The notes under the pieces were generated by a model that worked only from the letters and a program-made list of their open reading frames with translations, was not told the origin of the DNA and did not search any database. A program made the translations under genes and the position numbers. Of a stretch of DNA of 33,054 nucleotides, positions 1-7,631 are shown piece after piece. Position 1 is the stretch's first letter. Every line of letters begins with the position of its first letter. The DNA is from Chloroflexota bacterium (GTDB taxonomy: Bacteria; Chloroflexota; Limnocylindria; Limnocylindrales; CSP1-4), in contig JAJXUG010000040.1 of the NCBI GenBank assembly GCA_021783095.1, forward strand, positions 1 to 33,054. The letters run 5' to 3'.

Positions 1-232
1 CCGCCTGGTGCCGCAGACCGCGCCACCGTCCGCCGCCCGGGCGCACGCGGCGGCCCGCACAGCGGAGTGAGCGCCGCGCGCGCCGCCCGGCGCGCCGGGG
101 CGGTGCACGCAGCGGCCCTGCGCCGATGGGGCCGCCCGGCGCGACGAAGGCCGCGGCGCCGGAAGCGCCGTGAACGCCTGCGCCGCTCGGGCGGCGCACA
201 CGACCGCGCCGCAACGCCGAGGACGGGCCGGA
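1..232. other. Unassigned left edge
   Basis: No gene can be supported in this extremely GC-rich stretch. One plus-strand frame is open from base 2 to a TGA at 68-70 and could be the last 22 codons of a gene that lies mostly outside the window, with an Ala/Arg-rich C-terminus. A 69-base open frame in DNA of this composition is weak evidence. No transcription signal or RNA gene was recognised. Confidence 0.3.
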
Positions 233-1471
233 TCAGCCGACCGGGACCCGATAGACGCGGCGCGCGTTGTCGGAGCCCACGAGCCGGGCTGCGCGCTCGG
301 CGTCGTCGCGTGACCAGTCGCCGCGCGCCACCCAGTCGCCCAGCACCCGAGACATCGCCCGGCGGAACAGCCACGAGCCCAGCAGGTGGAGCTCGGGGAC
401 GAACCGGGCATCGGAGCTGAACAGGACCTTGCTGAACGGCGCGAGCTCCAGCGACTCGCGCACGATGGCCTCCGACGCGGCGCCGGTGTCGGTGACCGCA
501 GGCCCGACGTCGAGGTGGACGTGCGGGAATGTCCGGGCGAGGTGCCCGGCCGAGCGCTGGTGCGGGTACGCGTGGAGCAGCACGATCGGCGCGCGCTCAT
601 CGGTGGCCCGCAGGAACCCGGCCAGCAGCAGCGGGTCGGCGGTGCGCAGGTCGGCGCCCGAGCCAGCGAGGCCGGTCTGGACCTGGAGTGGCCGGCCCGT
701 GTCCAGCGCCGTCCAGATGCCGAACCGCCGGAGCGTCTCGTCGGCCAGTCGAGGGGGTTCGCCTGGAGCGGCCGCCCGGACGGCGGCAGCCCAGCGGACG
801 GCGGCGTCCGAAACGACATCGTCGCCGGGGCGGGCGAGGTCGTGGTCGAGATTCGCGCGGTGGGCGAGGAACGTCTGGAAGCCGACGGCGGGGCCATCCC
901 CGGCGAGGTCCGCCGAGACAGCGGCGCGGAACGCATCCGGCCACGCGGCCGGGTCGGCGAGGCCGCAGATGAGGCGTTCGGCCAGCGCCTCGAGCCTGAC
1001 CACTCGCGACGCCCTCGCCCCGGCCAGCACGCCGGTCTCGGCCGGGCTGGTCAGGCGCGAACCCCCGACACCCCCGACGCCGACGCCCCCGACGCCGTCA
1101 TCGACGATCACGCGATCGAGCCCGGCCCGCGGCAGCAGCACCTGTGCGATGGGGATCAGCCGCTCGTAGGCGCGACGGGCGACGAGGTAGTCCTCGGGCG
1201 CGACATGGGCGGGGGCGCGGAGGAGCGGCCCGCACCATCGCCGGATGGCGAGCCAGGCCTGGGTGTCGAAGCCTGCGGCGGCCGCGGTTGACGGGCGGTC
1301 CGATCCCAGCAGCAATCGGGTGAGCGTGGCGTCGTCCATCCGCTCGCGGACCACGCCGTGGACGTGGTGGTCCACCAGCCGGATCGTGGTGAGCACCTCG
1401 TTCACCACCGGGTCGAGGCCGTCGCACACGCCCGCCTCGCGGATCGCCTGCGCAGCAAGCTCCGACGACAT
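233..1471 (-). CDS. Amidohydrolase family 2 (TIM-barrel metal hydrolase)
   Basis: 412 residues. An N-terminal HxH metal-binding motif is visible (DHHVHG, His36 and His38). Later come LLHAYPHQRSAGHLA, a predicted barrel strand carrying metal-ligand histidines, then HVHLDVGP, FSSDA (the late Asp typical of the superfamily) and a C-terminal GSDNARRVYRV motif shared with FluG-type and related amidohydrolase-2 proteins. The expected activity is metal-dependent hydrolysis or decarboxylation of a small cytosolic substrate; the substrate cannot be told. The ATG start is preceded by a good GAGGAGG Shine-Dalgarno about 8 bases upstream. A short Gly/Val repeat near residues 126-137 is encoded by a DNA microrepeat and is probably a variable surface loop. 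The gene stands 166 bases downstream of the GGDEF/HD-GYP gene on the same strand, with no clear functional link. Confidence 0.8.
   Translation of the reverse strand: MSSELAAQAIREAGVCDGLDPVVNEVLTTIRLVDHHVHGVVRERMDDATLTRLLLGSDRPSTAAAAGFDTQAWLAIRRWCGPLLRAPAHVAPEDYLVARRAYERLIPIAQVLLPRAGLDRVIVDDGVGGVGVGGVGGSRLTSPAETGVLAGARASRVVRLEALAERLICGLADPAAWPDAFRAAVSADLAGDGPAVGFQTFLAHRANLDHDLARPGDDVVSDAAVRWAAAVRAAAPGEPPRLADETLRRFGIWTALDTGRPLQVQTGLAGSGADLRTADPLLLAGFLRATDERAPIVLLHAYPHQRSAGHLARTFPHVHLDVGPAVTDTGAASEAIVRESLELAPFSKVLFSSDARFVPELHLLGSWLFRRAMSRVLGDWVARGDWSRDDAERAARLVGSDNARRVYRVPVG
1061..1096. repeat. Short CCCCCGAC-type tandem repeat inside the amidohydrolase gene
   Basis: Near-identical units of the ACCCCCGAC / GCCCCCGACGCC type are repeated in tandem here. 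On the minus strand they encode a Gly-Val-Gly-Gly run. The repeat is in frame and could vary in length by slippage without breaking the gene. Confidence 0.6.
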
Positions 1472-1637
1472 CGCCGTGCCTCCTCGTCACCCCTCGTGCG
1501 GTGCCATGGCGCCGCGGCGCCAGCCTAGCAGCGCCAACCACCGCCGAGAGGTCGAACACGGGCCGAAGCCGGGTCGAAGTGCCTCGAGGCGAGTCTGCGG
1601 CGACGGCGGTGGGGGCGGGGCCAGCGGAGACCGAGCC

Positions 1638-3110
1638 TCAGACCGCGCTGGACACCAGTGCCTGCACGGCGATCGGCTCGCCCGTCCCGCGAACCTCGTG
1701 GCTGTCGGGCAGCCGGGGCACCCACGGCACACCGATCGGGAACTGCTCGGCGAAGACCTCGACCAGGTCCGGGTCGAACTGCGCGCCGGCCATCCGGCGC
1801 AGCTCTCCGATCGCCGCCTCGTGCGGGATCGCGTCCCGGTAGGGCCGCCCCTCGGTCATCGCCTCGTAGGCGTCACAGATCGCCACGATCCGGGACCCGA
1901 CCGGGATCTCGCGCCCTGCCAGCCCGTGGGGGTACCCGCGCCCGTCGAACCATTCGTGGTGGTGCAGCACGATGGTCGCCGCGTCACGCAGCGCGCCCGC
2001 CTGCTCGAGCACGACCTGCCCGATCTTGGGGTGCTCGGTCATCATGCGCCACTCGGACGGGGCGAGCGCGCCCTGCTTGGTGAGGATCTCATTGGGGATG
2101 GCCAGCTTCCCCAGGTCGTGGAGCAGGCTCGCGGTGCGCAGGCGGTCCAGCTCGCCCTGCGGCAGCTCGATCGCCCGGGCCATGACGAGCGACGCCTCCG
2201 CGATCAGGTTCGACGGCCGGCCTGCCCAGACGGGCCGCCCCGTCAGCGTCGCGAGGATCGCGTCCTGGGCGGCGGACATGGCTGCGCGCCCCACGTCGAG
2301 GGCGGCGGTCCTGGCCTCGGCGCGGATCGGCGAGCGGCGGACCGTGTCCTCCTCGCCGGTCTCGCGGAAGACGTAGACGTTGTTGCGGCCGAGCGCCTTG
2401 GCCGAGTAGAGGGCGGCGTCTGCATGGCGGACGAGGGCGTCGACACGCGGCAGGTGATCGCCCAGGCTCCCGGCCACCCCCGCCGAGAGGGTGACGGTCG
2501 CGCTGTTGCCCTCGCGCAGCCGCACGGGCGTCCCGGCCACAACGCGGCGGAGCTTCTCGGCCATCGTCGCGGCGGCGTCGGCGTCGGTCTCCGGGAGGAC
2601 GAGCAGGAACTCCTCGCCCCCGAAGCGGCCGACGAGATCGGTCGAGCGGATATTCGAGGCGATCCGGTCCGCGACAGCCCGAAGCACGGTGTCGCCCGCC
2701 TCGTGGCCGAAGGTGTCGTTGAGCCGCTTGAAATGGTCGAGGTCGACCATCACCACCGACAGCGGCCGGCGGTAGCGAGCGGCCCGGCCCAGCTCCTCCT
2801 CGAGTCGGGTCAGGACGGTTTGGCGGTTGGCGATGCAGGTGAGGGGATCGACCGTTGCCAGCCGCCATGTGGCCGCGACGCGCTCCGCGAGGCGCTCGAA
2901 TGCCCGGCGCAGCCGGGGATCCTCGATGTGTCGCGCATCGGCAGCGACGAGGCGGAGGTCGTCACCCGCGGTGGTCAGCCGCTCGGCGAGCCTGGCGAGG
3001 CGGCGCTGCTGGCGCCGGACGATCAGTGCGGAGAAGCCCAGGATCCCGGCCAGGGCTCCAAGCAGCGCCACAACCATGCCAGTGGCGCAGGCGGCGACGA
3101 GCGCGTCCAT
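1638..3110 (-). CDS. GGDEF + HD-GYP bifunctional cyclic-di-GMP protein
   Basis: 490 residues. One N-terminal transmembrane helix (about residues 9-31) is followed by a cytoplasmic helical linker, a GGDEF diguanylate cyclase domain (about 85-250) and an HD-GYP phosphodiesterase domain (about 295-465). The GGDEF signature is intact as GGEEF (164-168), and RSTD (155-158) lies exactly five residues before it, the position of the allosteric I-site that binds product. The HD-GYP part shows LLHDLGK (His331, Asp332), an [12 protein letters not shown] block (GYP at 392-394) and CDAYEAMT. The histidine usually found at the start of an HD-GYP domain is not evident around residues 298-305. The protein is probably membrane-anchored and able to make and break cyclic-di-GMP, or one domain regulates the other. 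The ATG start has only a weak GAGG upstream. Confidence 0.9.
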   Translation of the reverse strand: MDALVAACATGMVVALLGALAGILGFSALIVRRQQRRLARLAERLTTAGDDLRLVAADARHIEDPRLRRAFERLAERVAATWRLATVDPLTCIANRQTVLTRLEEELGRAARYRRPLSVVMVDLDHFKRLNDTFGHEAGDTVLRAVADRIASNIRSTDLVGRFGGEEFLLVLPETDADAAATMAEKLRRVVAGTPVRLREGNSATVTLSAGVAGSLGDHLPRVDALVRHADAALYSAKALGRNNVYVFRETGEEDTVRRSPIRAEARTAALDVGRAAMSAAQDAILATLTGRPVWAGRPSNLIAEASLVMARAIELPQGELDRLRTASLLHDLGKLAIPNEILTKQGALAPSEWRMMTEHPKIGQVVLEQAGALRDAATIVLHHHEWFDGRGYPHGLAGREIPVGSRIVAICDAYEAMTEGRPYRDAIPHEAAIGELRRMAGAQFDPDLVEVFAEQFPIGVPWVPRLPDSHEVRGTGEPIAVQALVSSAV

Positions 3111-3207
3111 GTCTCTGGACCTCGTTCGGGCGCCCCTATCTCTCCCCGGGACACCTTCTCCGCAGCCTACGTCGCGACCCGCCGAATGCTACTGGCGAGA
3201 TGGTCCT

Positions 3208-3225
3208 GCCGGGTGCGCACCCGGC
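3208..3225. terminator. Perfect 18-bp palindrome between thioesterase end and GGDEF start
   Basis: The sequence is a perfect 9+9 palindrome (GCCGGGTGC / GCACCCGGC). It lies about 140 bases after the thioesterase stop and about 100 bases before the GGDEF/HD-GYP start, both on the minus strand. A second imperfect pairing, GTGCCC with GGGCAC, follows at about 3233-3254. It could be a factor-assisted terminator of the upstream cassette or a dimeric-regulator site for the GGDEF gene. No T-tract is present, so the terminator call is weak. The rest of the 254-base gap shows no gene. Confidence 0.35.
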
Positions 3226-3364
3226 CCCGGCGGTGCCCGACGACACCGGGGCACGCCACCAGGGTCATGGCCCGTTCGTACTACGCGGCGGGTGGTGCGT
3301 GGGGGTTGTCCCCGGCCCTCGCCCGGCCCCGCCCCTCGGCGCGGGATCGCCCGCCGCGCGGGCG

Positions 3365-4222
3365 TCAGGCATCGTCGGCGGTCACCAGCGCGCGCGCCAG
3401 CTCTCGGCCCTCAACGTCATCGAGTCGCCAAGCCCTGCCAGCGGGCTTCCCCGCACCGGCCGGCCCAGTGCGGGTCGACCCGTCGGACTCGCCGGGGTCG
3501 TCCATGTCGAGGATCGGCCAGAGGCTGCTCGTGACGCTCGCGCCGGCTGCCGCGGGCTGGACGTACTCGATCCGGACCCGGCGCGGGATGGCGCTCGTCA
3601 GCCAGCTCGCATCCCCACCCGCAGCGAGCAGCGCCTCCTCGAGGTAGTCGAGATAGGCGGCATTGTTGACGTGGGCCATGGGGTCGATGTCCTGCGGCCG
3701 GACCACGGTCGTGCATGTCGCCACCCCATCGGGCGGCGCAGGCGGGAGCGTCACACGGCCAGGCTCGAAGGTCTCGGGCGGGACGTCGAACCCGGCCAGG
3801 AACTCCGGCGGGAAGCGACCGGGCATGCCCCGGGCCGTGTCGAGGATCACCCAGTCCGTGTGGCCCCAGGCGGCGAGCGTCCCGTCGTCGAGCCGGCCCT
3901 CCGTCCGGCGACGCGCCCACACCCGCCGGAAGCCGATGACCTGCGTCGAGAGCGTGATGGTCTCGCCGAGCGGCAGCGGCGCCAGGATCGCCAGCTCCGC
4001 GGCCCGGACCACCCAGGCCAGATTCCGCTCGGCGTACCAGTCGCGCGTGAACCCCAGGCGCTCGGAGTGGATCCAGGCGAGATCCTGCGCATACCGCAGG
4101 AGCGCCGACGAGCGCACGAGCCCGTCGGGCCCGCACTCGTCGAACCGGGCGCGATAGGGCATGGTGATGCCCCTTCGCTCCGCGGCCGCCGCATCCGCCG
4201 GGAGGGGCCGCATCGCGCTCAC
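3365..4222 (-). CDS. Acyl-ACP thioesterase-like double hotdog protein
   Basis: 285 residues. The fold is two hotdog domains as in the FatA/FatB acyl-ACP thioesterase family. The first (about residues 20-150) has the family-like RYAQDLAWIHSERLGF helix and a WVV...ITLST strand region. The second (about 175-285) carries DIDPMAHVNNAAYLDYLEEA, matching the Asn-containing HVNN active-site helix of acyl-ACP thioesterases. The predicted role is release of fatty acids from acyl carrier protein in the cytosol. I chose the GTG at 4222 because it overlaps the stop of the upstream gene (GTGA) and follows an AAGGAAG Shine-Dalgarno; the ATG at 4213 and a later one at about 4162 are alternatives. It is the last gene of an overlapped three-gene cassette. 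The same frame stays open further upstream to 4936, but that part is antisense-like shadow of the neighbouring gene. Confidence 0.8.
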   Translation of the reverse strand: MSAMRPLPADAAAAERRGITMPYRARFDECGPDGLVRSSALLRYAQDLAWIHSERLGFTRDWYAERNLAWVVRAAELAILAPLPLGETITLSTQVIGFRRVWARRRTEGRLDDGTLAAWGHTDWVILDTARGMPGRFPPEFLAGFDVPPETFEPGRVTLPPAPPDGVATCTTVVRPQDIDPMAHVNNAAYLDYLEEALLAAGGDASWLTSAIPRRVRIEYVQPAAAGASVTSSLWPILDMDDPGESDGSTRTGPAGAGKPAGRAWRLDDVEGRELARALVTADDA

Positions 4223-4905
4223 GCCGGCTTCCTTCCCGCCAGCCGGTCGAGCCCCTCGAGCGCGATCAGCCGCAGCCCGTCGAGCGCCACCGGCCCGCGC
4301 TCGCGGACCAGCCGGACCTCGCACGAGCGCCGCGCGTCGAACACCACCAGGCCCACCAGCAGCTTCTCGCCCTCGTCGGCCGCGCCGCGCCGGGCATCGT
4401 CGAGCTGGTGGATCACCTCGCCCTTGATCCCGCGCGCGCCCCACTTGCAGTCCCACGCCTCCGCGGCGGCCTCCCGCTCCACCGTGACGTCGTACGGGTG
4501 GATCTCGGCGGGCCGACCGTCGAACAGGATGCGGCGCTCGCGGTGGACAGGACCGGTTCGCTGGGCCAGGAGCCGCTCGGTCAGCGCCTCCACGATCGCG
4601 CCCCGGAACTGGCTCCGCGCCTGGTCGCCGCGGTCGGCCACCTCGAGCGACACCGAGAGCACCGCCTCGGAGCGATCGCGGACCGGGTCGCCGACGGCCG
4701 GCGCCATCGGGCCGAACAGCGTCGGGAACATCGTGCGCCAGCGATCGGGGTCCGTGGACTCGCCGTTCATCACCGCCCGGGCCAGCAGCCGCTGGGTGGT
4801 GGTGGCTGCTGCGAGCAGGTCCGTGGCGCGCTGGACCAGGGGATCGGCCTGGATGTGGGCGTAGACGACGGCGCGCCCGTCGGGTCGAGCATCCATGAAC
4901 CGCAT
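4219..4905 (-). CDS. Putative PD-(D/E)XK-fold nuclease, unknown family
   Basis: 228 residues. I do not recognise a named family. The centre resembles a PD-(D/E)XK nuclease core: a helix with Glu107 (VEALTERL), then Asp139 in HPYDVTVE, then Asp152 and Lys154 in EAWDCKWG. This gives the usual E...D...(D/E)xK order, and the DCKW block resembles the QCK motif of Mrr-like enzymes. A helical N-terminus (residues 1-100) precedes it, and a beta-rich segment (LLVGLVVFD) follows. Start and stop overlap both neighbours (ATGA at 4905, GTGA at 4222), so the three genes are probably translationally coupled. A nucleic-acid-cleaving role is inferred from the motif only; coupling to a thioesterase gene is unexplained. 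Confidence 0.65.
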   Translation of the reverse strand: MRFMDARPDGRAVVYAHIQADPLVQRATDLLAAATTTQRLLARAVMNGESTDPDRWRTMFPTLFGPMAPAVGDPVRDRSEAVLSVSLEVADRGDQARSQFRGAIVEALTERLLAQRTGPVHRERRILFDGRPAEIHPYDVTVEREAAAEAWDCKWGARGIKGEVIHQLDDARRGAADEGEKLLVGLVVFDARRSCEVRLVRERGPVALDGLRLIALEGLDRLAGRKPA

Positions 4906-5204
4906 CAGGCGGCCTCGCCGAGCGCCGCCAGGGCAACCTGCGGCAGCGTGGACATCCAGTCGATGGCGCGGTGCGGGTCCGAGATGGCGGCCGCCTCAGC
5001 GCTCAGCGCCTCGATCGCCGCCGCAGCGCCCGTCGGGGCCGCCTCCGCGCCACGCGCCTCCGCGACGGCGCGCAGTCGGGCGCCCCATACAGTCTCGAGA
5101 TCGGCGAGGTACTGGAGCTCGTCGCTCACGGGCTCCGCGGTGGCGGAGAGCGCGTTGAAGGCGGCCTGGGCGCGCGCAACCAAGTCGGCAACGGTCGTGG
5201 ACAT
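4905..5204 (-). CDS. Small alanine-rich helical protein, unknown
   Basis: 99 residues with the start at MSTTVADLV. The frame is open back to 5303, but the extra N-terminus is Arg/Pro-rich low complexity with no support. The protein is predicted mostly helical and acidic, with no signal peptide, cysteines or membrane segments. Its stop overlaps the ATG of the nuclease-like gene (ATGA), so it is likely co-translated with it and could be a partner or inhibitor of that protein. No family recognised. Confidence 0.6.
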   Translation of the reverse strand: MSTTVADLVARAQAAFNALSATAEPVSDELQYLADLETVWGARLRAVAEARGAEAAPTGAAAAIEALSAEAAAISDPHRAIDWMSTLPQVALAALGEAA

Positions 5205-5319
5205 GTCGGTGAGCGTACGCCGCGCGGGGGCGATGCGTGGGCGCGGCGCGTGGGCGCGGCGCGTGGAACCGGGAGCCGAGATCGGGGCGTCCGGGGACGC
5301 CAACGGGCGCTTGGGCGAC

Positions 5320-5577
5320 CTAGTACAGCTCGGTGCTCGTCTCGAGCGAGACGGCGCTGCCTGGCCGCCGCTGGGCGAGTCGCCGCATGGCGTCCCGGTT
5401 GATGCGGGTCAGCTCGCGCCGCCCGCCGTCGTCCCAGCGCGTGGAGTACGTGTTGACCGCACGACGCCGGATCACCAGCGCGGCCTCGCGCTCGCCGATG
5501 CGCTCGAGGCGAAAGACTGTGTCGAGCACGGTGCGATAGAGCTCGGGCATGTCGGCGTTGGGCGTCTGGTGCTCCAT
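5320..5577 (-). CDS. Small basic/helical hypothetical protein
   Basis: 85 residues from the ATG at 5577 (MEHQTPNADMPELY). The frame continues upstream to 5718, but that portion is low-complexity and less protein-like. The visible protein has a helix rich in Leu/Val/Arg (TVLDTVFRLERIGEREAALVIRRRAV), then an Arg-rich segment with WDDGGRRELTRI. No signal peptide, cysteine pair or membrane span is seen. Charge pattern and third-position GC bias make it a credible gene; its function is unknown. It lies about 115 bases upstream of the 99-residue helical protein on the same strand and might belong to the same transcript. Confidence 0.5.
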   Translation of the reverse strand: MEHQTPNADMPELYRTVLDTVFRLERIGEREAALVIRRRAVNTYSTRWDDGGRRELTRINRDAMRRLAQRRPGSAVSLETSTELY

Positions 5578-6014
5578 GGACCCAAGGGTGCCCCGCGTGG
5601 CGTCATGGACCCATAGCCGTGAGGTCCGGGTGGCCGCAGCCATCGGTCCGGGGCTCGGTGCGCTCGGGCACCACACGCGGTGCATCGGGGCGCCGCGGGA
5701 CCGGAATCGACGCCGCACCTCGCGGGTGATCCCCGTCCCGCGACTGAGCGATCAGCGCTCGCCGGCCGCTGCCGACGGTCTGGTCGGCACCCAGAAGCGC
5801 GGCTTCCCGGCGCGCTCGTCCTCCAGGAGCCACCGTTCCTCTCGATGACCCTCCTGCGCGCATCGCTGCCGCGGCGGGCCTGTGCATGGCGGACCAAGAT
5901 CGCTCGCACCGCCGCCTGGCGCCGACAGGAGCGAAGTCTCCGCGACAAGCGCCGTGGGGCGGCGATACGAGCGTCGCCCCACGCGGGGCGGGCGCAGGGA
6001 GGCGGCGCGGGCCT
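5578..6014. other. 437-base gap without a supported gene
   Basis: Several overlapping frames are open here, as expected from the composition, but none shows a recognisable domain. The only clear structure is the hairpin at 5953-5983. The rest probably contains promoter and leader for the 85-residue gene on the minus strand, but no convincing -35/-10 pair was found. Confidence 0.4.
5953..5983 (-). terminator. Strong hairpin downstream of acylphosphatase gene
   Basis: A 12-bp stem (CGTGGGGCGGCG with CGTCGCCCCACG, one G-U pair) closes a 7-base loop. It lies 32 bases after the acylphosphatase stop on the minus strand, which suits a transcription terminator for the acetyltransferase-NYN-holB-acyP transcript. 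There is no clean T-run after the stem, so it may be factor-assisted or an mRNA 3' end stabiliser. Confidence 0.5.
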
Positions 6015-6344
6015 TCAGTCCCCGCGGTGCTCCCCGCTCGCGACCCGGAACCCCGGCCCGATCCCCCGCGCCGGCTCTCGCCGATCGATCACCCTCTCCA
6101 CGATCGAAGCCGGCGGCCCCTCGTTGAGGCGGGCCAGCAGCTCGTCGAGCACCTCGCCGGGCCCCTCCGCCACCACGTGGACGCTGCCGTCGCGCTCGTT
6201 GGCGACGAAGCCGTCCAGCTCGAGGCACTCCGCCTCGCGCAGGACGAAATAGCGGAAGCCGACGCCCTGAACGCGCCCGCGGACCGACGCGTCGAGCCGC
6301 TCGCGGTCGGCGCCGGTCATGCGGCCCTCCAGGGTGGCCTGCAC
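6015..6344 (-). CDS. acyP: Acylphosphatase
   Basis: 109 residues, slightly longer than the usual 90-100. It hydrolyses carboxyl-phosphate bonds such as those of acetyl or carbamoyl phosphate in the cytosol. The signature GRVQGVGFRYFV contains the catalytic arginine and phosphate loop. The second family motif, GFVANERDGSVHVVAEG, has the catalytic Asn. The start could be the first ATG (6344) or the ATG at 6320 (MTGADRERL), which would give a standard length. It sits 16 bases downstream of holB and is probably the last gene of that transcript; a strong hairpin follows. Confidence 0.92.
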   Translation of the reverse strand: MQATLEGRMTGADRERLDASVRGRVQGVGFRYFVLREAECLELDGFVANERDGSVHVVAEGPGEVLDELLARLNEGPPASIVERVIDRREPARGIGPGFRVASGEHRGD

Positions 6345-6360
6345 CCGAGCACCTGCCGGG

Positions 6361-7593
6361 TCATGCCGCCGCCCGACGGCGGGGCCATGCCAGCAGCAGC
6401 ACGTCGAGGAGCAGCTCCGGGGTCACGTTGCCCTTCACGAGCCCGTCCGCCTCGGCGATGCGCGACAGGAACGTGGCTGCGGCGCCGGGCGGGAGGTCGC
6501 GCGCCGCCGCCTCGAGCTCCTCGAGCAGTGCTGGATCGCGCACGGTGCGACGCGCCCCGCGCTCGGCCAGCACGAGGTCGCGGGCGATGTCGCGCCAGAT
6601 CTCCAGGAGTTGTGCGGTGGAGCGTCGGCGGTCCTTGGCGGTCGCCTTCGCGGGCGAGTCGGGCGTGTCGGCCGCGTCGGCCTCCGCCGCGCTGGCGGTC
6701 TCGCCGGTGTCAGTTGGGTCGTCGCCGCCGGCAGGCTTCGCGGCGCCTCGCGCCTTCCCGCGCCGGCCAGCTGCACCCTCAGGATCGGGGGGCGGCACGG
6801 CGAGCGCCTGCTCGAGCTGCGCAGCCAGGTCACCGGCACGCGCCTGGAGCAGCCTCGCGGCCGCCAGCCGGGCGGCGGGCCCAGCGGCCAACAGGTCCAG
6901 CAGCGACCGGGCGAGCTCACCGCGAATCGTGACGGCGTCGGGAGCCACGGCATAGGCCACGGCCAGGCCCGCGCGACCACCGGTGAGCCGGGCGAGACGA
7001 GCCGCGGTGGGCGGGTCGGCGAGGCCGCGGTCCGAGAGCAGGCGCTCCGTGTCGGGGATCGCCACGGTGCCGAGCCGGAGCCGGGCGCAGCGCGACTTGA
7101 TCGTGGGGAGCATCACCTCCTCGTCATCGGTGCACAGGATGATCGTGGTGCCCGGCGGCGGCTCCTCGAGCAGCTTGAGCAGCGCGTTCTGGGCGACCTC
7201 GTTCGCCTGCTGCGCGTCCCGGACGATGACCACCCGCTGGCCGGCCTCCATCGCGAGCAGCACGAGATCGGCGGCGAGGCCCCGGACCGTCCCCGGCTCG
7301 GGGCTGTCGTCGTTGCCCACCTGGATCTGCTGGCCCGCCCCGGTGGGGAGCAGCCAGTGGAGGTCGGGGTGGTTGCCGTGCTCCACCATCCGGCACGTCC
7401 GGCAGGTGCGGCACGGCCGGTCGGCGCCGGCGGCGCCGGAGCACAGCAGCCCGGCCGCGAGGTCCAGCGCCAGCGACACCTTGCCCACCGAAGCGGGGCC
7501 GCTGATGAGCAGGGCGTGCGGCACCGACGAGCCGAGCATGGCGCGGACGGCCTTCACCGCGGCCGGATGGCCGATGGTGAGGAAGCCGTCCAC
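6361..7593 (-). CDS. holB: DNA polymerase III delta-prime subunit
   Basis: 410 residues, GTG start. This is a clamp-loader subunit of the AAA+ fold. Visible are the N-terminal P-loop-like GPASVGKV (32-39); a zinc-binding module with Cys51, Cys61, Cys64 and Cys67 (CRTCRTCR); RVVIVRDAQQANEVAQNALLK with LLEEPPPGT (about 119-149), diagnostic of clamp loaders; and the SRC motif (167-169). The residue after the P-loop lysine is Val rather than Thr/Ser, which suggests weak or no ATP hydrolysis, as is common for delta-prime. Residues about 266-323 are an Ala/Pro/Asp-rich low-complexity linker inserted before the C-terminal collar domain and lengthen the protein relative to most homologues. It lies 38 bases downstream of the NYN gene and 16 bases upstream of acyP. 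Confidence 0.92.
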   Translation of the reverse strand: MDGFLTIGHPAAVKAVRAMLGSSVPHALLISGPASVGKVSLALDLAAGLLCSGAAGADRPCRTCRTCRMVEHGNHPDLHWLLPTGAGQQIQVGNDDSPEPGTVRGLAADLVLLAMEAGQRVVIVRDAQQANEVAQNALLKLLEEPPPGTTIILCTDDEEVMLPTIKSRCARLRLGTVAIPDTERLLSDRGLADPPTAARLARLTGGRAGLAVAYAVAPDAVTIRGELARSLLDLLAAGPAARLAAARLLQARAGDLAAQLEQALAVPPPDPEGAAGRRGKARGAAKPAGGDDPTDTGETASAAEADAADTPDSPAKATAKDRRRSTAQLLEIWRDIARDLVLAERGARRTVRDPALLEELEAAARDLPPGAAATFLSRIAEADGLVKGNVTPELLLDVLLLAWPRRRAAA

Positions 7594-7631
7594 GTCGAGT
7601 GTCTGGCGCGGGCGCCGGGGTGGCTCGGGCC

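Noticed and set aside
4223-4936. Upstream extension of the thioesterase frame
   Set aside because: Arg/Ala/Pro-rich shadow of the nuclease-like gene; the GTGA overlap with a ribosome site marks the true start.
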